64,000 bases of DNA from Aliterella atlantica CENA595 (GCF_000952155.1 NZ_JYON01000002.1:248001-312000), one strand, 5' to 3'; positions 35,898-44,510 are shown, numbered from the stretch's first letter. The notes: generated by a model from the letters alone, not told the origin. A program made the numbers and translations.

Positions 35898-36683
35898 ATG
35901 GTGCTAAGTTATACCGAAACTAAAGTTGAAGTCAAACAAGAGAGCGCAACACTGCTTAGAGAGTATCAGCGATCGCCCTCGGCACGCATCCGTAATGAAA
36001 TTGTCGAACTCAACTACGGGTTAGTTAGGAAAGAGGCTCATTATTGGACGAATCAATGCACCGAAAGCTACGACGATTTATTACAAGTAGGCTGTATTGG
36101 CTTAATTCGAGCGATTGAAAGGTTTGAACTGTCTAAAGGAATTGCTTTTAGTTCCTTTGCTATTCCTTATATTCGCGGCGAAATTCAACACTATCTGCGC
36201 GACAAAGGGGTAATGGTACGGATACCTCGGCGGTGGTTAGCTTTGCAGCAGCAAGCAGTAGGAGTTTCCCGCAATTTACGAGAAAAGTACAACCGCCAAC
36301 CTACCGATGCTGAAGTCGCTGCGGCTTTAGATATTAGCGCTGTTGAATGGCAAGAAATAAAATTAGCCTGGACAAATCGCTCTCCCTTAAGTTTGGATAC
36401 TCCCAATCAAGAAGGCGATGATGATTCTGGTTCGTTAGCGGATACAGTACCCGATCGGCAGTATTCTAGTTTCCAACTAGCGCAAGAAGATCGCATCCGC
36501 TTGCAAGATGCTTTAGTACAGTTAGAACAGCGGACTCATGAAGTATTGAAGTTTGTCTTCTTTTACGATTTGACCCAAAAAGAAGTAGCAGAACATTTGG
36601 GTATTAGTGTTGTTACCGTTTCTCGTCGCCTCAAACAAGGATTAGCTTCGCTCAAACAGTTGATGCTAGTTCCTGAAGAGTAA
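35898..36683 (+). CDS. sigF: Group 3 RNA polymerase sigma factor SigF
   Basis: The 261-residue sigma-28/37-type factor has region 2 (YDDLLQVGCIGLIRAIERFE and GIAFSSFAIPYIRGEIQHYL), region 3 (VRIPRRWLALQQQAV) and region 4 with the HTH EVAEHLGISVVTVSRRLKQG. The length and the RIPRRW block fit cyanobacterial SigF, which in Synechocystis controls type IV pili and motility. The nearby gene at 37092 is a PilP-like lipoprotein, in line with a pilus link. No anti-sigma gene is adjacent. Confidence 0.92.
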   Translation: MVLSYTETKVEVKQESATLLREYQRSPSARIRNEIVELNYGLVRKEAHYWTNQCTESYDDLLQVGCIGLIRAIERFELSKGIAFSSFAIPYIRGEIQHYLRDKGVMVRIPRRWLALQQQAVGVSRNLREKYNRQPTDAEVAAALDISAVEWQEIKLAWTNRSPLSLDTPNQEGDDDSGSLADTVPDRQYSSFQLAQEDRIRLQDALVQLEQRTHEVLKFVFFYDLTQKEVAEHLGISVVTVSRRLKQGLASLKQLMLVPEE

Positions 36684-37091
36684 TGTTTCTCGCAGCGATC
36701 TGGGTAGTTATTAATAGTAAGTAGTGCGATCGCTTAGATAATTTTAGCTAACAATTAACTTGAATTTTGAGGATCTTAACAAAGATTAAGTAACTAAAAT
36801 ATTCAGTGACGTTAGATTAGTTCAAATGAAAGTTTATAACTTCAGTAGTTGCAAGATTGTCAACAAGTTTATAGTTTAAAGGTACGGCAATAACTAAAAT
36901 TTAGGCAGTTGTAATTAAGTTACTAAGTTAGTCGTAAAATAGCAGACAGTTTACAATCGTTGTGATAGCTGTAACAGTTATAATACTAATCTTATGAAGT
37001 AGAAATAAAGCTAGTTCTTGGTTGAAATAAAGTATGCGTAAGTAACGGTTATCTAAATTTGTCAAATTATTTTGAAACTCTTAGTAAATAT
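36684..37091. other. Spacer between sigF and the PilP-like gene
   Basis: About 400 bases without a gene. A TATAAT hexamer at 36979-36984 could be a -10 element, but I find no matching -35 at good spacing. SigF-type elements were not recognised. Confidence 0.45.
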
Positions 37092-38156
37092 ATGCTCAAA
37101 ACCTCAACAACTACACTAATCGGCATTATAGCTTTATCGATAACTGGGTGTGGGTCATCAGACAATCCCCAAAGCGCTAGCCCAGTATCATCTCCACCGC
37201 CAGTAGCAGTAAGTCCATCTCCCGTAAAGCCGCAACCGCCTATAATTGCTCAAAATCCTAGCGGTACTGCGTACTTAGCTCCAAGCTTAATTCAACCGAC
37301 TAATGCCAATCAGCGAGTAAAGCAAGTAGCAAAAGGACGAAGAGATCCTTTTGCAGCGCTGTTTGCACCAGTAACAACACCTATACCAGTTAGTGTCGCT
37401 CCTCCAAATTCCCAGACAGGCGCAGCACCCACAAACTCATCGTCAAACAATAATAGCCAGCAAGCTTCCTCTAATACTTCTACCAATAGAAGTTCAGGTT
37501 CTAGCCGCAGACAACCCAATTCAACAGTTGCAGCCCGTAATTCAGGTTCTGCTAATAATCCGCGAAGCTCAAATCCTAATAGAGTTAGTGTAGGCACTCA
37601 ATCTAGACCAAATCAAACTACCCCTTCAGATACAACCAGCCCACTTAATCCTCCACCGCCTTCAAGTTTGCCAGGCAATAATCTACCGCCAGCCCCACCC
37701 GTACAATTAGCGCCAGAGTTAGCCCAAAATGTCACAGTAATGGGTGTAATTCAAATCGGCGAGTCAACTCAAGCGATTGTTCAAGTTCCTAATGAGCCAA
37801 CCAGCCGCTACGTTCAAGTAGGACAAAGACTATCTAATGGGCAAGTGCTGGTAAAAAGAATAGAAATGAATGAAGGTGCTGAACCTTTGGTTGTTTTAGA
37901 GCAGTTCGGTGTCGAAGTTGCTAAAGCAGTAGGCGAACAACCTGCAAACCAAAACAACGGGCAAACCTCGCCAACAGCGGCTCTACCCTCGTCAGTACCA
38001 GAAAATCCTGTTACGCAAGCAGTAAATCCTTCGCTTATACCGCAAAATATTATTACTACGCAAGCAGTAAATCCTTCGCTTGTACCGCAAAATATTACTA
38101 CAGATGCCCTTTCTGTACCGCCACCACCTAACACGCCTGCCGTAGAAGCTAATTAA
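37092..38156 (+). CDS. Proline-rich lipoprotein with PilP-like C-terminal beta domain
   Basis: The start at 37092 gives a lipoprotein leader (MLKTSTTTLIGIIALSITGCGSS, Cys at the lipobox). A TTG-initiated longer frame from 37059 would spoil it. The middle is a long Pro/Ser/Asn-rich disordered region. GRRDPFAALFAP matches the RDPF motif of PilP pilus-assembly proteins. A later folded block (VTVMGVIQIGESTQAIVQVP, YVQVGQRLSNGQVLVKRIE) fits the PilP beta domain that bridges inner-membrane PilN/PilO to the secretin. A tandem 15-residue repeat lies near the C-terminus. Being just downstream of sigF supports a pilus role. Confidence 0.7.
   Translation: MLKTSTTTLIGIIALSITGCGSSDNPQSASPVSSPPPVAVSPSPVKPQPPIIAQNPSGTAYLAPSLIQPTNANQRVKQVAKGRRDPFAALFAPVTTPIPVSVAPPNSQTGAAPTNSSSNNNSQQASSNTSTNRSSGSSRRQPNSTVAARNSGSANNPRSSNPNRVSVGTQSRPNQTTPSDTTSPLNPPPPSSLPGNNLPPAPPVQLAPELAQNVTVMGVIQIGESTQAIVQVPNEPTSRYVQVGQRLSNGQVLVKRIEMNEGAEPLVVLEQFGVEVAKAVGEQPANQNNGQTSPTAALPSSVPENPVTQAVNPSLIPQNIITTQAVNPSLVPQNITTDALSVPPPPNTPAVEAN
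38013..38102 (+). repeat. Two tandem 45-base units in the PilP-like gene
   Basis: Units starting at 38013 and 38058 encode TQAVNPSLIPQNIIT and TQAVNPSLVPQNITT. They are nearly identical in DNA, so this is a recent in-frame expansion within a disordered tail. Confidence 0.88.
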
Positions 38157-38428
38157 TGATAAAGCATCAAACCAATCAAGCCCAAGACGAAATTCGCTTT
38201 CCTAATTTATCTTTAGCAGTCTATAGGGAAATTGTGGCTCATTTATCTCAAGTAGAGGGAGTAAAAATAAATTTGCTGCCTGCTTCTTCTACTGAGTTTA
38301 ATTACAGCTACAGCCAAGTTGAAAGTTTGCAAATTCAATATTTGTCCGCAGCTAACTTACAAAGTAGTAGAGACAAAATAGAAACGATTTTGCAATACTA
38401 TCAAAACCTTTATGGTACTGACGATTAG
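38156..38428 (+). CDS. Small conserved hypothetical protein
   Basis: This 90-residue protein begins at an ATG overlapping the stop of the PilP-like gene (TAATG), so it is likely translated by coupling. It is alpha/beta in pattern (FPNLSLAVYREIVAHLSQ, GVKINLLPASSTEFNYSYSQ, IETILQYYQNLYG) and soluble. I recognise no domain. Its tight link suggests a role with the lipoprotein. Confidence 0.72.
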   Translation: MIKHQTNQAQDEIRFPNLSLAVYREIVAHLSQVEGVKINLLPASSTEFNYSYSQVESLQIQYLSAANLQSSRDKIETILQYYQNLYGTDD

Positions 38429-38465
38429 AGCTAGTAAAATAGACGCAAATATCTAGGTTTAATAA

Positions 38466-40016
38466 TCATCGATCGCTCCGCTCGATTTCAACTTCTGCAG
38501 GCGATTTTGCTGTTAAAGGTTTAATTACCCGCGCGATCGCTTGTTGGACAAATTCTTGCATAAATTCGTCGCGGCGATTTAACTGAAATTGCCTTTGCAC
38601 TACTTCTGTAATCCCCCCATCGCCCCAATCTTGATTGTGGCGAAAATACTCAATAAAACTTCTGCCAGCAATGCGCGTCAAATAAGCGGCTGTAACTCCT
38701 TGAATTGCCTTGCCCACGACAATAGTCGCCACATTAAATTGCAAGGCTGTTGATAACAGTTGAATTGCACCTTTAACAATGCCCAAACTTGCCAAAGTTT
38801 TGGCTAGAGATAGGGCTAATTCTCTGCCTCGCTCCAAATTTAGCTCGCAGCCGTAAATTTTGCCAATTTCTACAACCATTTGAGCATTTACCGCCGCCGT
38901 TGCTAGCAAATCGACAACAGGTAAAGGAGTCACAGAAACTACACCAGCACCAATCCACTGAAAGCGCTCTACCACCTTTTCCGCTTGACGGCGGCGTTGG
39001 GAATCGATAATTTTTCGGGCTTCATCTCCTAGCCTTTGCGATTGTAAGAGAATATTATCTGCAACTAAGTCTTCTCCCTCAGCCCGCAGTACCGCCGCCA
39101 TACGTCGCAGTAAAGGCATAATTTCCGGTTCTGGCTGAAAAATTTCGCCGTTTTCTAAAGTAGCGCTTTGGGGATTGGCAGAAATTGCCACTACATCATT
39201 TGTACCAATAAAGGCACGCACTCGTTCGCGCAAACGCGCCAAGATAGTTTCTTTGTCTGTTTCAGTGTATAGATCTGTCTTATTGAGGACAATTAGCGAT
39301 CGCTTACCAATTTCTGCTAGCGTCCTTAATGGTTGGTATTCCGAGCGGCGCAGGTCATTATCAACTACAAATAAAAGCAAATCTGCTTCCGTTGCTAGCT
39401 GACGCGCTAATTGTTCGCGTTCGGTTCCAGCTACACCCGCCTCTAAAATTCCTGGCGTGTCGGTAATTAAAATCTCCCGATTCATGCCTTTGAGCTTGAG
39501 GCTATAAGTTTCTCCTACTTCTGTCGTCCCCATCGGTGCATCAACTTTGCCAATCATCCGCCCAATAATGGCATTAACTAGCGATGTTTTGCCCGCAGAA
39601 CCAGTACCAAAAACTACAACTTGCAATTCTCCGCGCGATAATGTCGCTTCAATTTCCCGCGAACGACTCAGCAAGGCTTGTCTTGCTACTTCATCTTGAA
39701 TTTGTCCTACTTGCTGCCTAATCGCTTTGAGAGTCTCTCCTGCGGCTTCAGTTTTAGCTGCCGGAATTTGCGGCGCTGGGCGCTGTTTCCGGCGCGATTT
39801 TTGTTCGCCAGCACGAAATAGCAGAGCATAATAAACAAATGCTGTAACTAAAGCTGCCATCAGGACAACTAGCAGCAACAGCAGCAAATTAGCTAAAAAA
39901 GGCTGAGTAAAAGCAATATAACTGTAGAGCCAGTACAAAGAATTAACTAGCCACAGCATTAACCCCAAAATCAGGGTTATACCAATAATCAGCGTCAGTA
40001 GGCGCGATAGGGGCAT
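38466..40016 (-). CDS. Membrane-anchored dynamin-like/Era-like GTPase with DUF697-type C-terminus
   Basis: I place the start at ATG 40016 (MPLSRLLTLIIGI); a TTG at 40025 is possible. Two N-terminal membrane helices (about 7-27 and 43-67) precede a GTPase domain with P-loop GTGSAGKTS, switch-type TTEVGETYSL, DTPGI and NKTD. The C-terminal part contains the DUF697-like amphipathic helices (VSVTPLPVVDLLATAAVNAQM) and basic IARVIKPL. Such GTPases are common in cyanobacteria with unknown roles, possibly in membrane remodelling or stress. About 516 residues. Confidence 0.85.
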   Translation of the reverse strand: MPLSRLLTLIIGITLILGLMLWLVNSLYWLYSYIAFTQPFLANLLLLLLVVLMAALVTAFVYYALLFRAGEQKSRRKQRPAPQIPAAKTEAAGETLKAIRQQVGQIQDEVARQALLSRSREIEATLSRGELQVVVFGTGSAGKTSLVNAIIGRMIGKVDAPMGTTEVGETYSLKLKGMNREILITDTPGILEAGVAGTEREQLARQLATEADLLLFVVDNDLRRSEYQPLRTLAEIGKRSLIVLNKTDLYTETDKETILARLRERVRAFIGTNDVVAISANPQSATLENGEIFQPEPEIMPLLRRMAAVLRAEGEDLVADNILLQSQRLGDEARKIIDSQRRRQAEKVVERFQWIGAGVVSVTPLPVVDLLATAAVNAQMVVEIGKIYGCELNLERGRELALSLAKTLASLGIVKGAIQLLSTALQFNVATIVVGKAIQGVTAAYLTRIAGRSFIEYFRHNQDWGDGGITEVVQRQFQLNRRDEFMQEFVQQAIARVIKPLTAKSPAEVEIERSDR

Positions 40017-40151
40017 TGACAGCAATCAATAATAAGTACGGCGGATAATGCTAATTCTAATCTTTCTCAACGCAGAACATACTTTTCTGCGCTTGGCTAA
40101 AGGTTGGCGATCGCTGTAATCTAAAAAAGATTCTGTAACACCGTAAACAAG

Positions 40152-40322
40152 ATGGGACTTTTCGACCAAATTATTAATGCCATAGATAGCCAAGACCAGC
40201 AAGGTAGTACAAGTCAGCTAGATAGCAACCTCAATACTATGCAGCAACTTAGTAATAGCTATGGCGCAGATCCTTCCACCATGCAATCGGCGCTGTCAAT
40301 GGGTTTCAATCCCCGCCCTTGA
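40152..40322 (+). pseudogene. 5' fragment of a small cyanobacterial gene (DUF937-like) cut by the TnpB element
   Basis: The ATG at 40152 gives MGLFDQIINAIDSQDQQGST and ends after only 56 codons, within the left-end hairpin of the TnpB element (CCCCGCCCTTGA, stop at 40320-40322). The start resembles a cyanobacterial family that continues past NSYGADPSTMQSALS with a longer helical body. No continuation is found after the element's right end, so the 3' part seems lost. A truncated but expressed 56-residue protein cannot be excluded. Confidence 0.6.
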
Positions 40323-40338
40323 ACGTAGTGGAGGGCGG
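40313..40338 (+). repeat. Left-end hairpin of the TnpB element
   Basis: CCGCCCT (40313-40319) pairs with AGGGCGG (40332-40338) around a 12-base loop, as in subterminal imperfect palindromes of IS200/IS605 ends. Confidence 0.7.
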
Positions 40339-40406
40339 ATTTTCATTTGTCTCCCTCTAACGTGAATAAGTTAAGTGTAATTTATTCAGTACGTTATAAT
40401 ACCGCT

Positions 40407-41624
40407 ATGAGTATAACAGTAAACTACGAGTACAAGCTGAAACCTTCACAGCAGCAAATGCAGACATTTGAGGCATGGTTACTTACCTGCAAGAAAGTCT
40501 ACAACTATGCACTGGGCGAACGCAAGGATTGGGTTAACTCTCGTAGGTGTGCTGTTAATGCTTGTAGTCTAACTTCTGAATACATACTACCTCCAGACTT
40601 AGCTCGTCCAACTTACTACAGTCAGTGCAAGTCGCTCACATCAGCAAAGAAGAACTTTGTCGAACTTACTGAACCACATATTCATGTATTACAGCAAACT
40701 CTCAGGCAGTTAGAGGCAGCGTTTGTAAGTATGTGGGAGCGCGGTCACGGCTTTCCCAGATTCAAAAAGAAAATGCGTTCTTTTGTCTATCCAGACGTAA
40801 AGCAAAACGCAGTTGAAGTGGGTCGAGTCAAGTTGCCAAAGATAGGCTGGGTAAGAATGAGGATGTCTAGACCACTACCTGAAGGCTTTATTTTGAAGCA
40901 GATGAGGGTAGCGAGACGGGTAACTGGTTACTTTGTCATGCTAACTTATCAATTAGGCGTACAAGTGCCAGACGTTCCCGCTCATGGTCATTTTCTAGGG
41001 GTAGATATCGGCTTAGACAAATACTTAGCTACCAGTGATGGGGAATTAGTTTCTAGACCTCGTTTTTTTAATGCACTTCAAGGCAAGTTGAAATTACTGC
41101 AACGAAGATTAAAGCATAAGAAAAAAGGTTCTAGTAATTGGCTAAAACTGACTGGCAAAATAGCTAGAATCCATCAAAAAATCAACGATACCCGCAAGGA
41201 TTGGCATTTCAAGTTAGCCCATCAGTTATGCGACAGTGTCGGAGCAATATTTGTTGAAGATATTAACTTTATTGCTTGGGCTAAGGGACTGTTTGGGAAG
41301 CATACACTTGATGCAGCATACGGACAGTTTTTTAATATTTTGTCTTACGTCTGCTGGAAACGAGATGTGTTTTTTCTCAAAGTAGATAAGAACTACACAA
41401 GTCAAATCTGCCCTAATTGTCAAACGCATACAGGCAAAAAAGACTTGAGGCAAAGAACGCATTACTGCTCTAACTGCGGCTATACAACCAATAGGGATGT
41501 TGCCGCAGCCCAAGTAATTTTGCAACGTGGGATTCTGGCGGTCGGGCAGCCCGTCAGTCAAATTGCTTCTGGAGACGTACTGCTGGGGGTTAGTAGCAAT
41601 ACTAATCTAGGTAAGTGTCCGTGA
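40407..41624 (+). CDS. tnpB: RNA-guided nuclease/transposon protein TnpB (IS605 OrfB)
   Basis: The frame is open from 40347, but MSITVNYEYKLKPSQQQMQ at 40407 is the normal TnpB start (405 residues). It has the N-terminal wedge/helical region (LTCKKVYNYALGERKDW) and a RuvC domain with all three acidic residues (GVDIGLDKY, FVEDINF, NRDVAAAQ). The zinc ribbon CPNC...CSNCG lies inside RuvC. It appears intact and so may be active as an RNA-guided DNA nuclease, as shown for ISDra2 TnpB. No tnpA is present. The tail beyond RuvC (SQIASGDVLLGVSSNTN) overlaps the likely guide-RNA region. Confidence 0.93.
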   Translation: MSITVNYEYKLKPSQQQMQTFEAWLLTCKKVYNYALGERKDWVNSRRCAVNACSLTSEYILPPDLARPTYYSQCKSLTSAKKNFVELTEPHIHVLQQTLRQLEAAFVSMWERGHGFPRFKKKMRSFVYPDVKQNAVEVGRVKLPKIGWVRMRMSRPLPEGFILKQMRVARRVTGYFVMLTYQLGVQVPDVPAHGHFLGVDIGLDKYLATSDGELVSRPRFFNALQGKLKLLQRRLKHKKKGSSNWLKLTGKIARIHQKINDTRKDWHFKLAHQLCDSVGAIFVEDINFIAWAKGLFGKHTLDAAYGQFFNILSYVCWKRDVFFLKVDKNYTSQICPNCQTHTGKKDLRQRTHYCSNCGYTTNRDVAAAQVILQRGILAVGQPVSQIASGDVLLGVSSNTNLGKCP

Positions 41625-41663
41625 AAGAAGAATCCACGCCGTAGAACGGCGTGGGAGTGTCAA
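41500..41663 (+). ncRNA. Candidate omega (reRNA) guide RNA of the TnpB element
   Basis: In characterised TnpB systems the guide RNA scaffold overlaps the tnpB 3' end and runs to the right end, with the guide taken from flanking DNA. The matching region here ends at the hairpin and TCAA (41660-41663). The guide would then begin GCGATGCAGTTAGCTAGC (41664 on). Boundaries are inferred. Confidence 0.4.
41634..41654 (+). repeat. Right-end hairpin of the TnpB element
   Basis: Perfect arms CCACGCCG (41634-41641) and CGGCGTGG (41647-41654) around TAGAA lie 9 bases after the tnpB stop. Confidence 0.85.
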
Positions 41664-41751
41664 GCGATGCAGTTAGCTAGCCGTCATCTTGGCAGATAGG
41701 TTATCAATAAATCTAGGGTCTATTGACTCTAATTCCATAATTTTTTAGTTA

Positions 41752-42756
41752 ATGAAAGTCGTATTTTTCGGTACTCCTCAGTTTGCAGTACCTACCTTAG
41801 AGCGCTTGCTAGAACATTCAGAGTTTGAAGTTTTAGCTGTTGTTAGTCAACCTGATAAACGTCGAGGTAGGGGCAATCAAACTACGCCTTCACCTGTGAA
41901 AACTGTAGCCTTGGCGCACGATCTACCTATTTTTTCACCGCAACGGGTCAAAAAAGATGCTGACACGCTGACAGCACTAAAACAGCTTGGTGCTGATGCA
42001 TTTGTAGTTGTTGCTTACGGACAAATTCTGTCTCAAGAAATTCTCGATATTCCCGCTTTGGGCTGTATTAACGTTCACGGCTCTATTTTGCCTAAGTACC
42101 GAGGTGCAGCGCCAATTCAATGGTGTATTTGCTTGGGCGAGACGCAAACGGGGATTACAACTATGCTAATGGATGCAGGTATGGATACAGGTGCAATGCT
42201 GCTAAAAGCTTATACGCCCATTGCTCTATTAGATAATGCCCAAGATTTAGCAGACAATTTAGCCCCTTTGGGAGCAGATTTACTGATTGAGACGCTGACA
42301 AAGTGGGAGGAAATTAGCCCAATACCGCAAGATGATACTCAAGCAACCTCCGCACCGTTAATTCAAAAGTCAGATTATGTCCTAGATTGGCAGCAAAGCG
42401 CGATCGCACTGCATAACAAAGTAAGAGGTTTTTTCCCCAACTGTACGACAACTTTTCGCGGTCAACCTTTGAAAATTATCTCGACAATTCCCTTAGCTGA
42501 AGACTATTTAAATCAATTGCCCCAAAATATTCAAGCTCTTTACCAGCAATTGGATTTAACTTTATCAACGCCAGGTACAGTTATCAGTATTGTTAAGGGC
42601 ATAGGACCTGTAATTGGGACTGGTGCGGGAATGTTGCTCTTACAACAAGTGCAAATGGCAGGAGCGCGATCGCAATCAGGTTGGGACTTTGCTAATGGTA
42701 ATCGGTTAACTGTAGGTGAAGTATTAGCAGTCAATAGCATTCAAGCTGAAAGTTAA
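41752..42756 (+). CDS. fmt: Methionyl-tRNA formyltransferase
   Basis: The 334-residue enzyme formylates initiator Met-tRNA using 10-formyl-THF. It shows the Fmt start [20 protein letters not shown], the basic loop PDKRRGRGN, and the catalytic set Asn107 and His109 ([20 protein letters not shown]) and Asp145 ([10 protein letters not shown]). A C-terminal OB-type domain (about 205-334; [19 protein letters not shown]) binds tRNA. It abuts the convergent gene at 42757 with no spacing. No def gene lies nearby. Confidence 0.96.
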   Translation: MKVVFFGTPQFAVPTLERLLEHSEFEVLAVVSQPDKRRGRGNQTTPSPVKTVALAHDLPIFSPQRVKKDADTLTALKQLGADAFVVVAYGQILSQEILDIPALGCINVHGSILPKYRGAAPIQWCICLGETQTGITTMLMDAGMDTGAMLLKAYTPIALLDNAQDLADNLAPLGADLLIETLTKWEEISPIPQDDTQATSAPLIQKSDYVLDWQQSAIALHNKVRGFFPNCTTTFRGQPLKIISTIPLAEDYLNQLPQNIQALYQQLDLTLSTPGTVISIVKGIGPVIGTGAGMLLLQQVQMAGARSQSGWDFANGNRLTVGEVLAVNSIQAES

Positions 42757-43116
42757 TTATCCTTCACACTTTTCGTAATAATGGCAGGATTCGCATGGTC
42801 CTGGAGGGTTGACAGCACAGCGGATAATTTCGGAACGGGCGTTGAAACGACAGCTAGCATCGCCAATTACCCAACGCCCTTCGATCAAGCTCTTTTCACT
42901 TGGTCTTTGTGCTGCTTGGACGTAGATTGCTACTTTATGCAATCGATAGCGCCCTGACTTTAAATGGTAGCGGTGACGGCGCTCTAAGACAGCGTACGTT
43001 TTGCCTTCAATATCTAAATAATTGCCTGGTTGGGGTGTCCAATCAAGTTGGATAGTTCCCAAACACTGACGCGGATGCGTCAAAACAATCTCCGTTGGTA
43101 GCGAATTTTGCTCCAT
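42757..43116 (-). CDS. DUF6464-type cyanobacterial protein
   Basis: The 119-residue protein has a beta-rich first part (YLDIEGKTYAVLERRHRYHL) and a Cys-rich end (GDASCRFNARSEIIRCAVNP, GPCESCHYYEKC), a pattern I associate with the small cyanobacterial DUF6464 family. Five to six Cys residues could bind a metal or Fe-S centre. Function unknown. It is convergent with fmt and the two stop codons abut. Confidence 0.75.
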   Translation of the reverse strand: MEQNSLPTEIVLTHPRQCLGTIQLDWTPQPGNYLDIEGKTYAVLERRHRYHLKSGRYRLHKVAIYVQAAQRPSEKSLIEGRWVIGDASCRFNARSEIIRCAVNPPGPCESCHYYEKCEG

Positions 43117-43345
43117 AAATTAGCCTAAATAAAGATCCTTAATATCTCTTGATAATATCGCGATCGCTTGTTATGAGTTCTTCAGTTTATCTTAAAGATA
43201 AGTCTCTAGTCTAAGAGATAGGAACGCCGCACTATAGCATATGCCCAAGTATTTGTATTGTTCTAGCTATATTGTGGCTCGGAGATAGTAGCAAATCGCT
43301 ACATTAGAGTAGGTGAAAGTTACTAAATTTACTGAATATAAATTT

Positions 43346-43732
43346 ATGCGAGTAAATTGTTCCTACTGCGATTGTAACTGCAACAAAACAACTGATATTG
43401 GAGTTACAAATGATACATTACAACAGTTGATAATAGACTTTGAGGATGAAATCGAAATATTACGCGAACAGTTATACAGCATCACACAACAATTGCATGA
43501 AGAAATTCAAATTGCCCAAAGTTACCGCGAAGAAATAGATTTAGTCCATCAAGATTTAGTTGCAGCAAACCAAGAATTAACAAATTATCATGCATCTTTG
43601 CCTCGGATCAACATTAATGAAGCAAAGCTAATTGCCCAAACAATCGCAAAAAGTAAAAAAACTAAAAGTGCAGCTTTAGCTGCACTTTTACGACATATAT
43701 ATCAGCATCATGTTAAGGAAATAGATTTATAA
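43346..43732 (+). CDS. Small coiled-coil hypothetical protein with Cys-rich start
   Basis: I prefer the ATG at 43346 (MRVNCSYCDCNCNK); a GTG at 43313 adds 11 residues. After a Cys cluster (four Cys in ten residues), a long coiled coil follows (LIIDFEDEIEILREQLYS to LVAANQELTNYH), then a basic helical end. The Cys cluster could bind metal. No family is recognised. The 3' end of the gene encodes a perfect RNA hairpin (43664-43689). Confidence 0.65.
   Translation: MRVNCSYCDCNCNKTTDIGVTNDTLQQLIIDFEDEIEILREQLYSITQQLHEEIQIAQSYREEIDLVHQDLVAANQELTNYHASLPRININEAKLIAQTIAKSKKTKSAALAALLRHIYQHHVKEIDL
43664..43689. other. Perfect 11-base hairpin inside the coiled-coil gene
   Basis: AAAAGTGCAGC (43664-43674) and GCTGCACTTTT (43679-43689) with a TTTA loop form a strong terminator-like hairpin. 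It lies about 40 bases before the stop codon and is fully in the coding frame. Confidence 0.75.
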
Positions 43733-43832
43733 GCGTAATATGTTCGTAGCCACTGCACGAATATATAAAATAACCGCTAAATAGTTTAAGGTTTACTCTT
43801 ATACTATCTGGCGGCAATAATTATCTAAGTAA

Positions 43833-43862
43833 CATAACAAGCCGCGATCGCAGCTTGTTATG
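43833..43862 (-). terminator. Likely terminator of the Hsp20 gene
   Basis: A perfect 10-base stem CATAACAAGC/GCTTGTTATG (43833-43842, 43853-43862) with a HIP1 octamer in the loop lies 4 bases after the Hsp20 stop. The T-run is weak. Confidence 0.6.
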
Positions 43863-43866
43863 AGAA

Positions 43867-44376
43867 TTATACAGTTGCGGTAGTATTTTCAGCTTGGTTA
43901 ACTGCATCGCTTGCATGAGTTGTAGCTGCAGTTGCAGTATTTGTATCTGCTAAATTAACTTTTACTACCTGACGACGTGCTTCAGTAACTTTAGGTAAAG
44001 TTAAAGTCAAAATTCCATCTTGGAATTGAGCTTTTACTTGGTCATTTTGCACCGCAACAGGTAAAGCAATAACGCGCTGGAACTTACCATAACGGAACTC
44101 AGAGCGGAAGTAACCATTCTTAGAGTCTTTGTCGTAACGACGTTCGCCAGCGATCGCCACTGCGCCTTTAGTGACGTTAATATCTAAATCTTGGGCTGCA
44201 ACACCTGGAATTTGGGCGCGGAGGATAATATTTTCTTCAGTGTCTTGCAATTCTACAGCAGGTCGCCAAGTTACTTGCGCCTCATGCTTGGCTTGTGCTA
44301 CTTCATCAAAAACACGATCCATCTGACGGCGTAGAGCTTCCATTTCTTGCATCGGTTGCCAACGAATTAGTACCAT
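43867..44376 (-). CDS. hspA: Small heat shock protein Hsp20/alpha-crystallin family
   Basis: The 169-residue chaperone has a short N-terminal arm (MVLIRWQPMQEMEALRRQMDRVFDE), an alpha-crystallin domain (about 37-135; WRPAVELQDTEENIILRAQIPG, then DGILTLTLPKV), and a longer than usual Ala/Thr-rich tail (TNTATAATTHASDAVNQ). The C-terminal IxI-type motif is not clear (VVKVNL). It prevents protein aggregation as an oligomer. It is monocistronic with a terminator hairpin. Heat control (HrcA or CIRCE) is not seen in the short upstream region. Confidence 0.92.
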   Translation of the reverse strand: MVLIRWQPMQEMEALRRQMDRVFDEVAQAKHEAQVTWRPAVELQDTEENIILRAQIPGVAAQDLDINVTKGAVAIAGERRYDKDSKNGYFRSEFRYGKFQRVIALPVAVQNDQVKAQFQDGILTLTLPKVTEARRQVVKVNLADTNTATAATTHASDAVNQAENTTATV

Positions 44377-44510
44377 AACTTAACCTATCTCCAAACCTTA
44401 TTAGTTCAATTCATTTGCTTCACACTTCTCTATGATGCCGACTCTATAAGGGTTTAGCAGTGAGGTAAACCAGATCGTGGCAGCAGTATTTACCCCCTAA
44501 TCCCTCTGAT

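Larger units (their letters stand above)
40305..41663 (+). mobile_element. IS200/IS605-type element with tnpB only
   Basis: The element has a left-end hairpin (40313-40338), tnpB (40407-41624) and a right-end hairpin (41634-41654) ending in TCAA (41660-41663), the kind of right cleavage site used in this family. No tnpA (Y1 transposase) is present, so mobility would need TnpA supplied from elsewhere. The left boundary is uncertain by about 10 bases. It truncates a small gene. Confidence 0.78.

Noticed and set aside
40305-40340. tRNA-like T-arm (GGGTTTCAATCCCC)
   Set aside because: No acceptor, anticodon or D arm can be built around it; it belongs to the left end of the TnpB element.
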